From contig NC_039518.1 of NCBI RefSeq assembly GCF_003672135.1, positions 1,426,001-1,490,000 of the forward strand: 64,000 nt of DNA, written 5' to 3'. This DNA is from Ooceraea biroi. Taxonomy: Eukaryota; Arthropoda; Insecta; Hymenoptera; Formicidae. Positions 1-12,096 of this stretch are shown in pieces. The stretch's first letter is position 1, and every line of letters begins with the position of its first letter. Both the position numbers and the translations under genes were made by a program. The notes under the pieces are model-generated. The model was not told where the DNA came from. It was given only the letters and a program-made list of their open reading frames with translations, and did no database searches.

Positions 1-613
1 TTCGATTCCTTGCAAGCAGCTCAAAATACACAGTCCCACCAGACTGACAGCATAATCTTTCTTTGGTGAATATCTGCTTTTCAAGTGCTTTCAGCAGGTT
101 CATCACGCTTGCTCCACGATCTTTTTCGTTTGAAGTTGTTGTAGACGATCCATTTTTCGTCGCCTGTTATACGTTTCAAAAATCGATCATTTTCCTCACG
201 TTTCAAAAGAGAATCGCAGATGTCAATACGCTTAGTGAGATGAATTTCTTTGAGCTCGTGTCGTACCCAAATATCGAGCTTACTAATGTATCCAAGTCGT
301 TTCAAATGGTTTTCAACACTCGATTTCGATATGTTAAGATTCTCAGCAATCTCTCGTGTCGTTAAACGCCGATTCGAATCGATCAGTGCCTTTATTTTGT
401 CATCATCAATTTCGATTGGCCTTCCTGAGCGTGGTGCATCTTTCACATTAAAATCTCCAGATCGAAATTTAGTAAACCAATTTTGACACTGCCGCAGTTT
501 TAAAGCATCTTCGCCATATACATGACATAACTTTTTATGAGCTTGCACAGCGTTTTTCCCTTTTCGGAAGTAATAAAACAAAATATGAGGAAAATGTTCT
601 TTTTATTTTCCAT
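1..613 (-). pseudogene. mariner transposase, N-terminal half, broken
   Basis: The reading frame shows the paired helix-turn-helix DNA-binding region (QNWFTKFRSGDFNVKDAPRS, then a second helix-turn-helix), the linker motif WVRHEL and the first catalytic Asp in ITGDEKW. The likely start codon is at 611-613, but a frameshift just after it separates it from the main frame, which is open from about 581. A TGA at 81-83 replaces a Ser codon after EPAEST, and the frame shifts again further on. The second and third catalytic Asp would lie outside the window. It cannot make a full transposase. Confidence 0.9.
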
Positions 614-796
614 TTTGAAATCGACGGCAAACAAACAATGTTAACGAAATGGTGTACTTTCTCTTTCTAAAACAAGCTTGAACTGTGAGTTGTTAACCTA
701 CATAATGAATTTGCGGTTTAGAATGAAGTTAGTTACATTTCAAGACATGTATGTCCATCTATTGGAAAAAACGCAATTACTTTTTGGCCAACCCAA
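1..796 (-). mobile_element. mariner transposon, copy A, cut by window edge
   Basis: This is the 5' part of a mariner-family (Tc1/mariner, DD34D) element lying on the minus strand. Its outer terminal inverted repeat, TTGGGTTGGCCAAAAAGTAA read inward, ends at 796 and is followed by the TA target dinucleotide at 797-798. The left part lies outside the window. Over the shared ~795 bp it is nearly identical (by eye about 98%) to the full element at 21071-22353, so both insertions are fairly recent. The flank to the right of this copy differs from that of the other copy, so it is an independent insertion rather than a segmental duplication. Confidence 0.95.
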
Positions 797-798
797 TA

Positions 799-1346
799 TT
801 ACATAGTTGAATGCATTAATAATATTTTAATGTTTTGTTCTTTCGTATCCACAACAATGTCTTTCAATGCATGACTCGTTGGCTATATTGCCTTCTTTAC
901 CAATATTTAAACCGTATTATTAATTATATGAGCAATGAGAAATATATACTTAAAATACAGAACAGCGCGCCCAAAAGTTTCTGAAAAACAAAAAAGATTT
1001 GAAAAATTTCGAAAACTGAAAACTTTGTTAACAAGTCTTTTTTTAACTTTTAGACTTTAAATAACAAGTAATACTTTGAATGTTTAAAGCGGGAAGTCTT
1101 ATAATAAAAATGAAATATTCTCCATAAATCTAATATATAAATATTTCTCGCCAGAAAGAGTGAGTGAGAGAAAAAAGTTCAGATGGCGATACCAGTATAG
1201 TAGCTGCCCTCGGTCATGCGCTACGTATATGTATATTGTATTATTTTTTATCACAGCTTGTTTTGATCACAGTTCACTGGTTATAGGTGACGAGTGGTCT
1301 ACTTCAGTCTACCTGACTGTCGTGTCAAATTGTAAACGTGCAATCG
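799..1346. other. AT-rich spacer, no gene seen
   Basis: This is AT-rich sequence between the mariner end and the first exon candidates of the SRI-domain gene. I see no convincing coding region, RNA gene or repeat here. The stretch from about 1150 onward is less AT-rich and may hold the promoter or 5' UTR of the gene that follows. Confidence 0.4.
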
Positions 1347-1584
1347 ATGTCCGTTTCTTTCGCGAGATGTGATGATTGCGATTTCTTCTTTATGATGACG
1401 GCGACAGATCGCATTGATACTAGTCTGGTACTTACACTAGAAAGAAAACGGAATACGAGGGATGATGGTGATGATGCTAGTCTCAATGATATGGACGATC
1501 TTTCATTCTTGTCCTTGTCGTCGATGCCGACTATGAATGATGTTGAATGCAACGATGAATTTCTACGCCTCACTAGAATGGCAG
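1347..1584 (+). CDS. possible upstream coding exon of the SRI-domain gene
   Basis: An open frame starts with ATG at 1347 and encodes an acidic, Ser/Asp/Met-rich stretch (DDGDDASLNDMDDLSFLS) ending ...LRLTRMA before a possible donor at 1585 (CAG/GTTTCC, weak). It does not join in phase to the next supported exon, which begins at 1980 after a CAG acceptor. Either another small exon lies between them, a different donor is used, or this is untranslated. Its composition resembles the acidic N-terminal part of the downstream protein, which is why I keep it. Transcript data are needed to place it. Confidence 0.25.
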
Positions 1585-2030
1585 GTTTCCTTTTTTGTTT
1601 ATTGCTGTTTTTTATTTCATGATTAGTATGAATTTAATTTTATGAATTCTAACCTAACGTAACCTATTTTATCCTGTGATAACTTGTTTGTTTACTTTTT
1701 GTATTTTGATCGTCATCAATTTTGTTCACAAGAGGATCAGTATATCTTGTATGAGTTGCAGTTAATTTTGTAAATTTTGTTGCAAGTTGAAGAATGAAAA
1801 TATCAGAAACTTCGAGATGCTTTGAATTTCTTTTGAGAATTAATAATTTCAGAAAAATAATAAGTATATGATATTCTTACTCGTTAGGTATAATCGAGTA
1901 GGATTGCATTGGAGCAAGATATTAATTTTGTATTTTAACAAATGAATAAATGACGTTCATACCGTATACTCGTGTGCAGGTTCGTGCTGTGTACTTGTCA
2001 TACCTTCACGAGTGCTTACTTAGTAATTAC

Positions 2031-3483
2031 ATGACTTGTTACGAAGAGAAGGATGATGGTATACAGAGCGTTCAAGTGAACAAATGTGCAGACCAGATGG
2101 AACTTAATGCTGTGCGATTGGCACTCGAAACTGGTTTGTATAGACGAAACATGTTAAAAATGGTAAGAGACATTTGCAAGCTTCAATTGACACTTTGTCT
2201 TTCATATTTTTATTTGTCTTTGTCCCTTCAGATTGCAGATGTGAAGTCATACACTGTCCAAAAGAAGCCGTACAAAAAGTTGATAGGATTCTTGGAAACC
2301 CCAACCAACAAAATTGATGTCGCTGTGCAAACCGATGACACATGGCCAAATTTGCACGACACGAACGATGTAGAAGGCACGTGTGTTAAATCCAGTTGTG
2401 AAGAACTGTCGCAAGTGACATTACCTGCTGTGAGGGACTTGCACGAGAATGAAGAAATTGTGAAGGAGATTAACGACAAAACGGATTTATGGTTACTGGA
2501 GACAATGGTGAATCGAGAATCCCATGATCCTGACGAAGAAATCATGGATGTAACTGATTCTCAAATAATGGATAGTGACACTACTGTTACAAATAATAAT
2601 AATGACACTGTTGTAATGGATAATGACTTTGTCAATGCTATTGTCAAAAATGAGGACGACGATTCGCAAGATTCGTTGTTGCGACACATGGAGGACATGT
2701 TTTGCGAGAGTGACGACAGTAGTGACCTTACCCGACTGATCGAGAAACATTCCGGTGTTACGACAGCTAGCATCGACAAAGAAATCGAGGAGATGCGGTT
2801 GGAGACTACAGATGCTGACGTGACTACGAATCACTCTGGCCTTTCGCGGAGCAACGAGCCCGTGAAGTGTCACGTACCTCGAATTGGTACTAGTCGAGGC
2901 AAACTTACGTTTAGTCGTTATAAGGAAATGCGAAGTAAAACGATGAAAGAGATCAACGGGAACGAGAGCTTTGAGGAGAAACGGAAACGAAGAATAAATG
3001 CCGTCTGGTTCGTGGAACGCGTGCACCAAGTATCAAGATTACGCGCCAAGATGACCGAACTGTCGCTGACGAATTATCGAAAACATGGGAGAATAAAAGA
3101 AAAATTCCTTTATTTGTTTGGAGGCTCCGAGGAGGAAGAGATGATGCCGGATTCTCCCATTCGCATCGAGGAACATCTACCGGCGTGCAAGGAGAGAATT
3201 GCGCCTTGGATCGTTCAATACCTGATGCCGTTTTACAAAAAGAGAAAAATTAAAGATCGACAGCTGTTCAAGGAAGTAGCCAAATACATCGCGGACATGC
3301 TCATCATGCAGAATACATTTCCAGGTGAGTCGATGCGAAAAGTTTCGTTACTCTGCCATTTGGTGACGAAAATCCTATTGCCTTGGTTCATCCGTTTCAG
3401 AACAAGAGTGCGTGAGCGAGTACATAGAGAATTACTTCAAGAATAAGAGATTTATAAAGACCAAGCAAGATATATATCTATGA
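2031..3483 (+). CDS. SRI-domain-like protein, putative RNA polymerase II CTD binder
   Basis: Three coding exons are supported: 1980/2031-2162, 2232-3324 and 3401-3483. The introns are 2163-2231 (GTAAGA..TTCAG) and 3325-3400 (GTGAGT..TTCAG). Starting at ATG 2031 gives about 435 aa; the exon is open back to 1980. The middle is acidic and Asn/Asp-rich (about residues 150-260) and looks disordered, followed by a basic helical stretch. The last ~70 residues, beginning IAPWIVQYLMPFYKKRK and ending EYIENYFKNKR after splicing, fit the SRI three-helix domain best known from SETD2/Set2 and RECQL5, with the VxYLxPFYK pattern closest to RECQL5. No helicase or SET domain is present in the window. The domain call is from recalled family patterns; the role in transcription is inference. 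The gene converges with Snx3. Confidence 0.6.
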
Positions 3484-3691
3484 GGAATTGTACGACAGTA
3501 TTGATTCTACTGAATACGGATCGATGAAAACCTAAAGATCCTGTAAAGAATGTATCCTGAAACGTGATTCGTCGTCTTCTTCCACGTAAGCACCTTTGCG
3601 TTTCACGTTCGTTAACGGCGATCGAATTGTACACGTATATATGCGCGTAAGCAAGACATAAATTCTGAATGTATACAAATATTTTGTACGT

Positions 3692-3697
3692 AATAAA
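3692..3697 (+). terminator. polyadenylation signal of the SRI-domain gene
   Basis: AATAAA lies 209 bp after the stop codon at 3481-3483, in AT-rich sequence, the usual place for 3'-end formation. Confidence 0.45.
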
Positions 3698-3699
3698 TG

Positions 3700-4742
3700 A
3701 GATAGAAAATAGTATTGTGACAAAATGGCGATGGCTTGTAAATCACGGTAAAGAGAGATTTAACTTGTTCAAAGAATCGCTCAATTTGAAAAAATAGCTT
3801 TAATATAGAGTTATCGCGAGTGTAATTATAAATCAGATATAGATCAGTAACGTATATCTTTTGTTATTTAATTTGTAGACTGATGCGACTTATCCCGTAA
3901 AAAGAGGAGAAGAGAAAGAAAGCACGACACGTAGAGATCAACGATAATACGAATCCACTAATCGTAACACGTTTTTGTAGATGGAGAATGTACATGTACA
4001 TTTTGTACATGATTACTTGATCTAATTAAAACAGTGATAATGAAGATAATAATGATAGCGGTTATTTATTACTAACCCTCTAATTTTATTTCTCCATGGT
4101 GAGACAAAAGTCATGCTTATACATATTTTTTCCCAGTAAAATCAGTCCCTTCTTGCCTTTATTGCTGACATAATGATTTCTCTGATTAAGTCATATATTG
4201 AATCATATTGAAATTGTTTATTTCCCAGGAGGTGTGAATCGTGCTTACTCCACGTTTCTTTCACGTTCTCGAGTGAGCGTGATTTTGACGTTTGTAATTT
4301 ACACGTAATAAACACGTCTCGTGAGAACGCAAAGGAGGATGTAATTTTAATGACACATCTTGGTTATCTTTTAAATTTTTTTTTATTTTACTTATATCCT
4401 TTGTTACAAACAGTATCATGATAACAGTGGACAGAATCAACCTACTAACGAGTACGAATGATTTTGTCGATTTATATACTATATATTTGTATCTTTATAA
4501 AGATGTTTGAAGCTATAATTTCCGCGCAATAGAGTAGCGCGTTTAAATAATAAACTAAAAAGTTTTGCCTTTCGAATAAGCACCCTGCGACCCGATATCG
4601 CAGCGCTGGAAGCTTAACTATTGCAAAAATATAGAGGAACGTTCGTGACTTCCAAATAAAATGCCAAAAGACATGATGAAAACGTGATCTCGAATGTAGA
4701 AGGCTCGGTGGAAAAGGTAGTTGCGAACATTTTTACAGCGAC
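3700..4742. other. convergent intergenic region
   Basis: This is AT-rich sequence between the 3' ends of two converging genes. It probably includes the Snx3 3' UTR on the minus strand, with a TTTATT (AATAAA on the minus strand) near 4382. No open frame, RNA gene or repeat stands out. Confidence 0.4.
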
Positions 4743-6117
4743 TTATGTATTACGTATTTTGCCAGGTACGTAGTTCTTGTCTATTACGGGTTCCTGGAGA
4801 AACATGTGTAAACATCGTTCATTTTGCGCCAGTGGGTGTCCCGCTATTCTGAAATAATTACATGCAAGATCAGTCACGCGTGTCGATCGAATTAATTAAA
4901 TTATTATACGGTATAGTGCAGAAAGAAAAGGAGACGATAGTATCGTGACTTTGGAACGATGAGCCATAACATATGCTTACTTGTTGACAAAGAGTTCCAA
5001 GCCTTTTCTTCGATCTTCGATAAAATCTTCCTCGAATATACCGTCATCCCCGCGAAAAGGCATTTGACGTTTCCATGCTTTCCCTGGCAAAGGTGGCACC
5101 ACGATCTACCAAACAATTTTATAAAAATCAATATACATAAATGTAAATAGTGAAAACAATTATTTGAATAATGTTTCAAAGCACATGGAGAGAAACATTT
5201 AAAGAATCGCTCTTAGTACTGTCAGTCAATAATATTATATTGAATAACATAATCTTTACAATTCTTACAATTGTTATTACTTTTCAACGCAATAACTTTT
5301 GGTTACTAACCTTACTATCTCTTTCTAGTTCATTCCTGAGCCATTCAAAATCACTGTATCGTCTTCTCACAGTCGAGTCCTTTACTTTAAAGACTGGCAG
5401 ATTTGTCTGGAAAGAGGTTACAATAAGATTGAGAAAATTCAAGAATCGTTCTTGATTCATGCACACAGAATTCCAGAATTCCAGAATGATACGTGAATTC
5501 TGAAATACCTTCTAATACACACGTGCGTGCATATATATATTTTTCTTGCAATGTCTTTTAAGATGTCAAAACCAAACTATTCGACTGTAATTCGAATTTT
5601 TACGTAAACGTAACAACGTTGCTCCGAACGTCGCACCGTTATATTAAGCACTAAAATATGTCAAAATAAGATACGCATTCAAACGATCTCGGAATGCAGC
5701 GTTCGCTCCGAGCGTAATTTGCTTTTTATCAAAACGATAGCGGGCACAGCCCACGACGTACCTACGATACACCCAATCGCCCGTCATAATCGAGTTACGA
5801 TTGTTGAACGTGGAAAAAACGTCCGCCTCGATCCGCAGCGAGCAAGTAAAAGAGAAATGTCACACAGGGAATACATTTTGCGACGTACTGAACGCGTGCG
5901 ACCCGCTCGACGTTACGGCAGATATATTTCGCGTGAAACGAACGCTACTTACCCTCATGCGAACCTCGTAATCGGTGTACCGTTTCTTGCTCACGCCGTG
6001 TGTGATCGGATTAATCACGTCAATTTCGAGGAAGTTCGCGGGCGCTGCATAAGCGTCGTCCAGCGTTTGTTTTTTCACGTTCAGGCGTCGCGTAGCGTCT
6101 ACGGTGGTATCCGCCAT
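4743..6117 (-). CDS. Snx3: sorting nexin 3 (PX-domain protein)
   Basis: Four minus-strand exons join in frame: 6117-5953 (ATG at 6117), 5406-5311, 5105-4981 and 4848-4743 (TAA at 4745). All introns have GT..AG ends with typical donors (GTAAGT, GTTAGT, GTAAGC). The product is 163 aa, against 162 for vertebrate SNX3. It is almost entirely one PX domain: NFLEIDVINP near residue 30, RRRYSDFEWL near 74-83 (the Arg/Tyr pocket for phosphatidylinositol 3-phosphate), PPLPGKAW near 91-98 and RRKGLELFVNK near 118-128, ending in HPLAQNERCLHMFLQ. Known role of the family: an endosomal cargo adaptor working with retromer, including Wntless recycling and hence Wnt secretion in flies. It has no BAR domain, as expected for SNX3. 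All key residues are intact, so this is very likely functional. Confidence 0.96.
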
Positions 6118-6765
6118 TTTCGCCGATTTTCAATTAAAACGCGTTCTCGGCGAGCGTGAACTCTACAAAACCTCACTCGCGTACGACGGGTCAAGCGAAA
6201 CACCACCAAATGACAGCGTTTGCTCGCTTGACACGACTCGACCCGTCGATATCGTCTCGTATCTCGCCTCTCGCCGTGTATATGATCTCTGCTCACGTCA
6301 AAGCTTGCCTGTGTGTGTGCATTAAGTGCATCCACAGCTCGCTTCGTCGCACGAGTGTATGCATGTACCGGTAACCGGCCAATCGCGTGTCTTCATTCAA
6401 ACGCAGCGCTGCGACAGTTTACGTTAGATGCGTAATTAATCGATCTCTCTATACAGCTGCAAAATGTCAAATGATTCGAGATTTTGTAATTGATTGCAGT
6501 TTGCGAATTTTAATTGCTCTTTGAGTTGATATTTCATCCGTTGCACGAAAAACTTATCCGCGAGGTCGATTGACTTTGACTGGCAAATGGAATCTCTAGA
6601 ATTCAAAACGATTGCATACGAGCTTTCGAAAACTTCCCTATTCGATAACCAATCGGATCGAACAGATCGAACGAATTAGCGAGTCCCAGGTATAATGGCC
6701 ACTGCACACCGGATGCGATCCATCCAATGAGAGCTCTGCTAGAGATAGAGACGTTTGGAAAAGCG

Positions 6766-6872
6766 TTTTGCATAACGCATGAGGAAACATACTAATCAGA
6801 ATCCTCCATTTCCAATCCGGGAATAGAAATGGAAAATTCTGATTGATTTATTTTCTTATGCGTTATGCAAAA
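6766..6872. repeat. 107-bp near-palindromic hairpin
   Basis: Two arms of about 48 bases, 6766-6813 and about 6825-6872, are reverse complements at roughly 39 of 48 positions; the outermost 15 (TTTTGCATAACGCAT) are exact. The loop is about 11 bases. It lies about 650 bp upstream of the Snx3 start codon. It could be a tiny MITE or a transcribed hairpin. Confidence 0.75.
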
Positions 6873-7114
6873 GTCTATGATCCCGCCTATACGCGTACAT
6901 GTCGATAAAAACATTTCAAATTGGTTGGAACTTATAATCGATATCGATATTATATAATAATGAATATTTCTGCCGTCGATAATGTCAATCCTGGCACTGC
7001 AAGAGACTCGGTAGATAACGTGACGCACCACATTATCGACGTATGGTAAATCGTCCGCTGCATCGGCTCACTCTCTGCGGATGAAGATGCGATCGTACAG
7101 CATATCTATAAATT

Positions 7115-7381
7115 TCAGACGCAAACTTTCCCTTTCGTGACATAGTACCGTGCAAAAGCGTTTTCACTCAATTCATAGAATCCTTGGCTCGTTAACTTGC
7201 TCATGTCGCGTAAAATTATCTGCACCTCGCGTAATGGAAGCTTTGACTTTGTTTCTTGATAATAACAGGAAAAGCGTAATTTCATGATAATTTTTGGCAG
7301 CACCTCCAACGCATGTCCGTAACCGTGAAAATGTTGTTTTTGTTGCGCGGGCAATATTTGCCCGAACAATTCTCTATTCAT
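7115..7381 (-). CDS. hypothetical 88-aa open frame
   Basis: A minus-strand frame starts with ATG at 7381 and ends in TGA at 7115. The composition is protein-like and not low-complexity, with a central stretch of mixed charged and hydrophobic residues (LREVQIILRDMSKLTSQGFY). I do not recognise a family, signal peptide or membrane segment. It is not joined to a clear upstream or downstream exon. It may be a chance frame, so confidence is low. Confidence 0.18.
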   Translation of the reverse strand: MNRELFGQILPAQQKQHFHGYGHALEVLPKIIMKLRFSCYYQETKSKLPLREVQIILRDMSKLTSQGFYELSENAFARYYVTKGKVCV

Positions 7382-7399
7382 ATTTTTTCTCCATGAGAA

Positions 7400-10300
7400 A
7401 AATGGATCTTGATGATATACTTACGTAATGTATACATATTTTTAAATTTAGTACGATTGTTGCGATGATTGCGCTATTTTGCTAAGGAAGGCTATTTACT
7501 CTAACAAGATCGTAAGAAATGTTTCGTCAAGGCCAAGCGAGAATGATAATAATATAAGTAAGACGATCGCAGACAGACGAAGTCTCTAAGATTTCGAGAA
7601 GTCCTTTGCAAAGTCGATCTTCGAATGACCGAAGCGATAACAATTAAGACTACCGTTTGAATAAAAAGTCCCTCATACTTTTCTAGTTTCTCGCTTTGTC
7701 GTACAAGGTATTGATACTTTTTTCTGGAATCCTCGCACAGTCCCGTGTACAGAATACCGACAATTAATTCCTACATTGGATAAAGTCATTTAACGTGCCG
7801 AGCGATTAGATGCGCAATTAAACGCAGGATTCACGTAATTCTCACGTCAAATCTGGTTTATTAAGACTCCAAAAGACATAATAGATCATCCCCTCTGCTA
7901 GTTCGCTGAGGATATCTTTTTCCCTTTCCAATTCTGCCCTATTTCAAGGAGCGACCTTCGCTTTTTGCGTTACATCTATTATATACACTCGGGACACCTG
8001 TAAATTTGCAGTTGCGATTATAATGTATATATGTCTCCGTGGGGCATCGAACGAAGACGCTCCTTTGGTAAGCCAAGAGATTTTAGTCTGCTCGCGTTGC
8101 GCGTCGGACATTATAAGCGTGCACCTCCAATATCAAATTTTGAAAATAAATATCTCATAATAATTGAACTAATCAATACAGATTCTCAAAGAGAAAGGGA
8201 GAGAGTCATTAACGGTCATTTCGTCGGACAATTTCAGCGCGATAAAAATCGAGTTTCGTAGAAATGGTTCGCAAATTACCTCCTATTCGCTCGTCGAAAT
8301 GTCACAAGTCCCGTGTTTTAGCTGATCATTACGCTCGCGGACAATTGCACAGCGCCAATCGCAGCGCGGGGTGCAACGATCGGGAGTTTTTTGTCAATCG
8401 GTCCCCGCGATCGCCGCGGCGAAGAAAATTGCGAAACAATTTGCTACCTGCCTATGGAAAAACAAAGATTGAGGAAATTAAAGGGGCAACGAGGAGAAAT
8501 AGAATCTTTTCTCTTTGTATACGTCATATACGAGAAAATGCGCAATTAGTCCGTTTGAGCTTGACGCTGCGATTAACAACGAGAGCGGATTTTCTCGCGT
8601 GAGGCCCTGACATATTCTCGCGGTGGTCCAGCCAACTTGTTCTCTTTTACGCATATATGGAAGATAGGATGGGGGCGAGAAAGATTTGCGCGCATCTCGT
8701 TTCGTCACGGATAGCCGTATGACATACGTACATCGTGTCAATTCGTATTCGTTCTATAAATGCAAAGAAACAGCAAATAATTATACGCAATATGCGAAAC
8801 GCACGAATGATGGAAAAATAGACGATATTAAAGTGTGCCGAATGAATTACGCAGATTATGCGTGAAACTCTCGCATTTAATCGTTTCCAGACAGGCACAA
8901 TCTTGTTTTACGAGCGCGAAGAATTCTGCACTTACCTTTAAAAGCGTAATATTCCTGATCGCCGATGAGTCTTTAATTGTTGTATTGTTCGTTCAACATT
9001 CACATTTGCATACGCGCAAGTATTTTTGTAATATCTTCAACGCATAATGCTTAATGCGATAATTATATGTCTATAATATGTATATTATATGCAATTTTGT
9101 TTATCATTGCTTCTAGCATACACAAAATTTTATTGAGTTTTATTTCGTAGAATTAATATAGTGTGTTTCTGAAAAAGATTAAAAAATTCAATCGCAGTCG
9201 TGATTGAATAATAATCGTGAGCAGATTAATCGAGTATATAAGACATAGATTTTGTGTACTATTATATTACATCTCGTTGCATACAATGATGTTGTACACT
9301 GTATGACGTGGTATGACGCAAGTGCTAATCGAGAGCGTGTTTTATCGCATATATTCGAAACACGGAAAAGTTCCAGGGATGATACAGTTTACGCTGTATT
9401 TTTCCGACATGGTACATGGATAACCGCATTTTTATACAATATTACTTTTACTTTGGTATTTTTTTTAATTTTAAATGAAAACTAAATAAATTTTTATTAT
9501 ACATATAACACACATAATAATAACAATATTCTAATTATATTATTCCCAATCGGAATTAATGCGTTTCAAGCTTAAATGTGTTTGTCTTGATATAGTTGCC
9601 TTTTCTTTTGTACATACAATTCGTTATACGCTATTATACATTCGTTATACACCATTATATTAATACTGCTAATTTTGCTAATTGAAACTGTTCGTTACGA
9701 CTCGTATAGCTTTTTGATGTGATGCATCAAGAAGCCGACTCTTCGCCACTTCAGCCACTTATATTTTGTCACAGAATTGGAGGAGGTCAGGGCAACCATT
9801 TGTTTCTAGCACCACAAAAACAAAGACACGTTGGATCTTCCTCTCTCTCCCTGCATTTCCCGTCATACGAAATGACCTACTGTTCCGTTCTCAGGGTCGA
9901 GAAAAAACCGTGTCGCAATTACACCATATATTCGCATGATCGATCTACCATTCCTCTCTTTTACTGAATATTGCGAATCTCTACTTTGTACGAGAAATGA
10001 ACACGTGTACCAACCTCACCCAATCACCATTCGCGCTTATCCCGCCATTTATACGATACGGTATCGCATCAAAAGTTTTATACTTTTAGCTGCTATCGAT
10101 CATGCGATTTTTCGCTTTTGTTTCGGCAAGAATAGCTGGGAGAGAATGTGTCTATCAATCTACTGAGTTGCACCGAGTGATCGATCGGTGCCCACGCCAG
10201 CTACGTTATATCATATCAGTGAGTGCACATAAAAATTTCTCGAGAGTAAGACACAACCAGATAGAATAGGCTAGGGATAGAGAGGGAAAAGTCGAAAGTA

Positions 10301-11830
10301 TCATTTTTGCTTTGCATTCAGCGGAGGAAGAGAGAGCCCATCAGAGAGCGCGGTAGCAACGCGAATGTGCTCTCGCTGTTGGTCGCTTTCAGCCACTTTT
10401 AGCTAGCGAGTCGAATTTCTTGCGTATTGTTGCGAGCTGATGGCCGACCAATGTTATATATCCCTTTGTCAAAGAAAGATACAAATTCGTGTGAAACGAA
10501 TGCGACATTTTGATTTTTATTATTTCAGTTTTGCACATTTAGTTTCATTTTGCATTTTGACTATTACATTTGGCAACAATAGTACGCAATACTTGAATCT
10601 CCTGTTTCGCGAGGACAAGACGTGCGGTGCTTTCATCTTCCCGTGTTCAAATAGATACCGTTGAAGTCATCGACCCACGTCGGGCATGACAATCTTATGC
10701 AAAATGTGGTTAGTTAATGGCAAGGCAGCACTTGGTTAAGCAGTCGATGGTTCGATTACTTAAGATCTCCGTATATTGCTTGAATCGTTACTGTACAAGA
10801 GATTTCAGCTTTTTTGCCACGAAGCGATCAAGCCAATGTTTAGTGTACAAGAAATAGTACGGAAGATAAAAGAAAACGATAGGAGCCATACTTAGAAATT
10901 ATTTTGTTATGCATGATAATCACGTTTTTGACACATGTAGTCGTTTTCAAGGAGTCGAATGAATTATACAAACAATCTCGATTCAAGCACGAATTGGTTG
11001 TCTGATAAATCATGAATGCTTATATCGATAGGTAACGCGGATCAAATTGTAGATTCATTTCCCTATTTTTTACAAGAGCTGATAGCAAAATTGTGATTTA
11101 ATCGGCTAGACATGATTTATCAGAGATACTCGACATTGTACGTTATCGGACAAATGACAGAATCACTATTGATCGTTTACTTGTTTCTCGAAAAGCACTT
11201 GTAAAACACTTTCCGATAATGGAATATCGAAGTATACATTCTGGTATACATCCTGCGTTATCATATCCGATAACGATTCGACGATCCAACAATCGTTTAT
11301 TACTCACGATCAGTTATATAAGAATTTATACGTGATTAAAGTGGACTCGAGAGACGTAATCAAATATCCATAAAGCACCGAGAATAAACCACGACTGCGC
11401 GCAAAACGACTTTGACAAGACTAATTGTAGAAGTCTGGCCATCAAATATAGTAGTTAGCGCAGTGCACAGATTTTCATTGCAAATTGCTTCGAAAATTGC
11501 TCAGTAATGGAGCGTGAAATTTCAAGCGGACGATCTCTTGGCAGCACTTTTGTATAATATACCTGTAGACGTAGGTACCATGTATCCACTATGTATAATA
11601 CGTACGATGCGTGCCGCGCACGTCGTTATTAGACGACAACGTACCTACAGTAGCCGATATTTTCCGATGCGGAAGCGGCGTCGCACGAGCATCGTCATTT
11701 CAGCGACAATTTGGCAGAAACATATCCTCCTCGTGGTTGTACTCGCGTGATCGTGCACACGCGGAACCACGTTGATGTGTAACGGGAGAGTGACGGCCGA
11801 CCGGCCGGCTGTTGGCAGAGGAGGGTTTTC
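7400..11830. other. gene-poor region upstream of aquaporin gene 1
   Basis: I see only short frames that overlap in several phases and no exon with good splice sites. It is AT-rich with GC-richer patches near 8.0-8.7 kb and 10.2-10.4 kb. It may hold distal regulatory sequence for the aquaporin gene that starts at 11.87 kb, but no specific element can be supported. Confidence 0.35.
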
Positions 11831-11870
11831 TACATATAGAGGAGAGCGCGACTCGCCGAAACGATTCAGT
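11831..11870 (+). promoter_or_regulatory. candidate core promoter of aquaporin gene 1
   Basis: A TATA-like TACATATA at 11831-11838 lies about 30-35 bases before TTCAGT at 11865-11870, which matches the arthropod initiator TCAGT with A+1 at 11868. It sits in a local CpG-rich stretch just before a GC-rich exon that ends in a strong donor. The motif match is direct; promoter activity is inference. Confidence 0.4.
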
Positions 11871-12096
11871 CTTCTCCAAACCACGCAACAATAAAAGGCA
11901 AGACCGTGGGTAAACGACGACGGACGACGACGCGAGTACGTTCGTCCGTTTCACCTCCGCGGTGCTCCTCCGTTTCCGGTTTCACGGATCTCGATGAGTC
12001 CTTTGGCGAACCGGACTGGCGAACGAAACTAACTGCCGAGGAGCCTCAAGCGAATCCGTGCGGATTTTCTACAGCTACGAACGCATCCTCTTCGGG
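11868..12096 (+). other. probable noncoding first exon of aquaporin gene 1
   Basis: This GC-rich stretch ends in GGG/GTAAGTGAG, a strong donor at 12097. The next acceptor in line is TTTACTTTCAG at 13110, just before the start exon. Read through that junction, no frame reaches the main ATG at 13132, so it is most likely 5' UTR. It contains one upstream ATG at 11994 with a 12-codon frame, which could lower translation. Confidence 0.45.

Noticed and set aside
5719..6159. 146-codon open frame on the plus strand
   Set aside because: It is the antisense of Snx3 exon 1 and its promoter side; the minus-strand reading gives a complete conserved protein.
11906..12096. 64-codon frame in the 5' exon of aquaporin gene 1
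   Set aside because: It lacks an ATG (opens at GTG) and, after splicing to 13111, is out of frame with the aquaporin and soon stops; treated as UTR.
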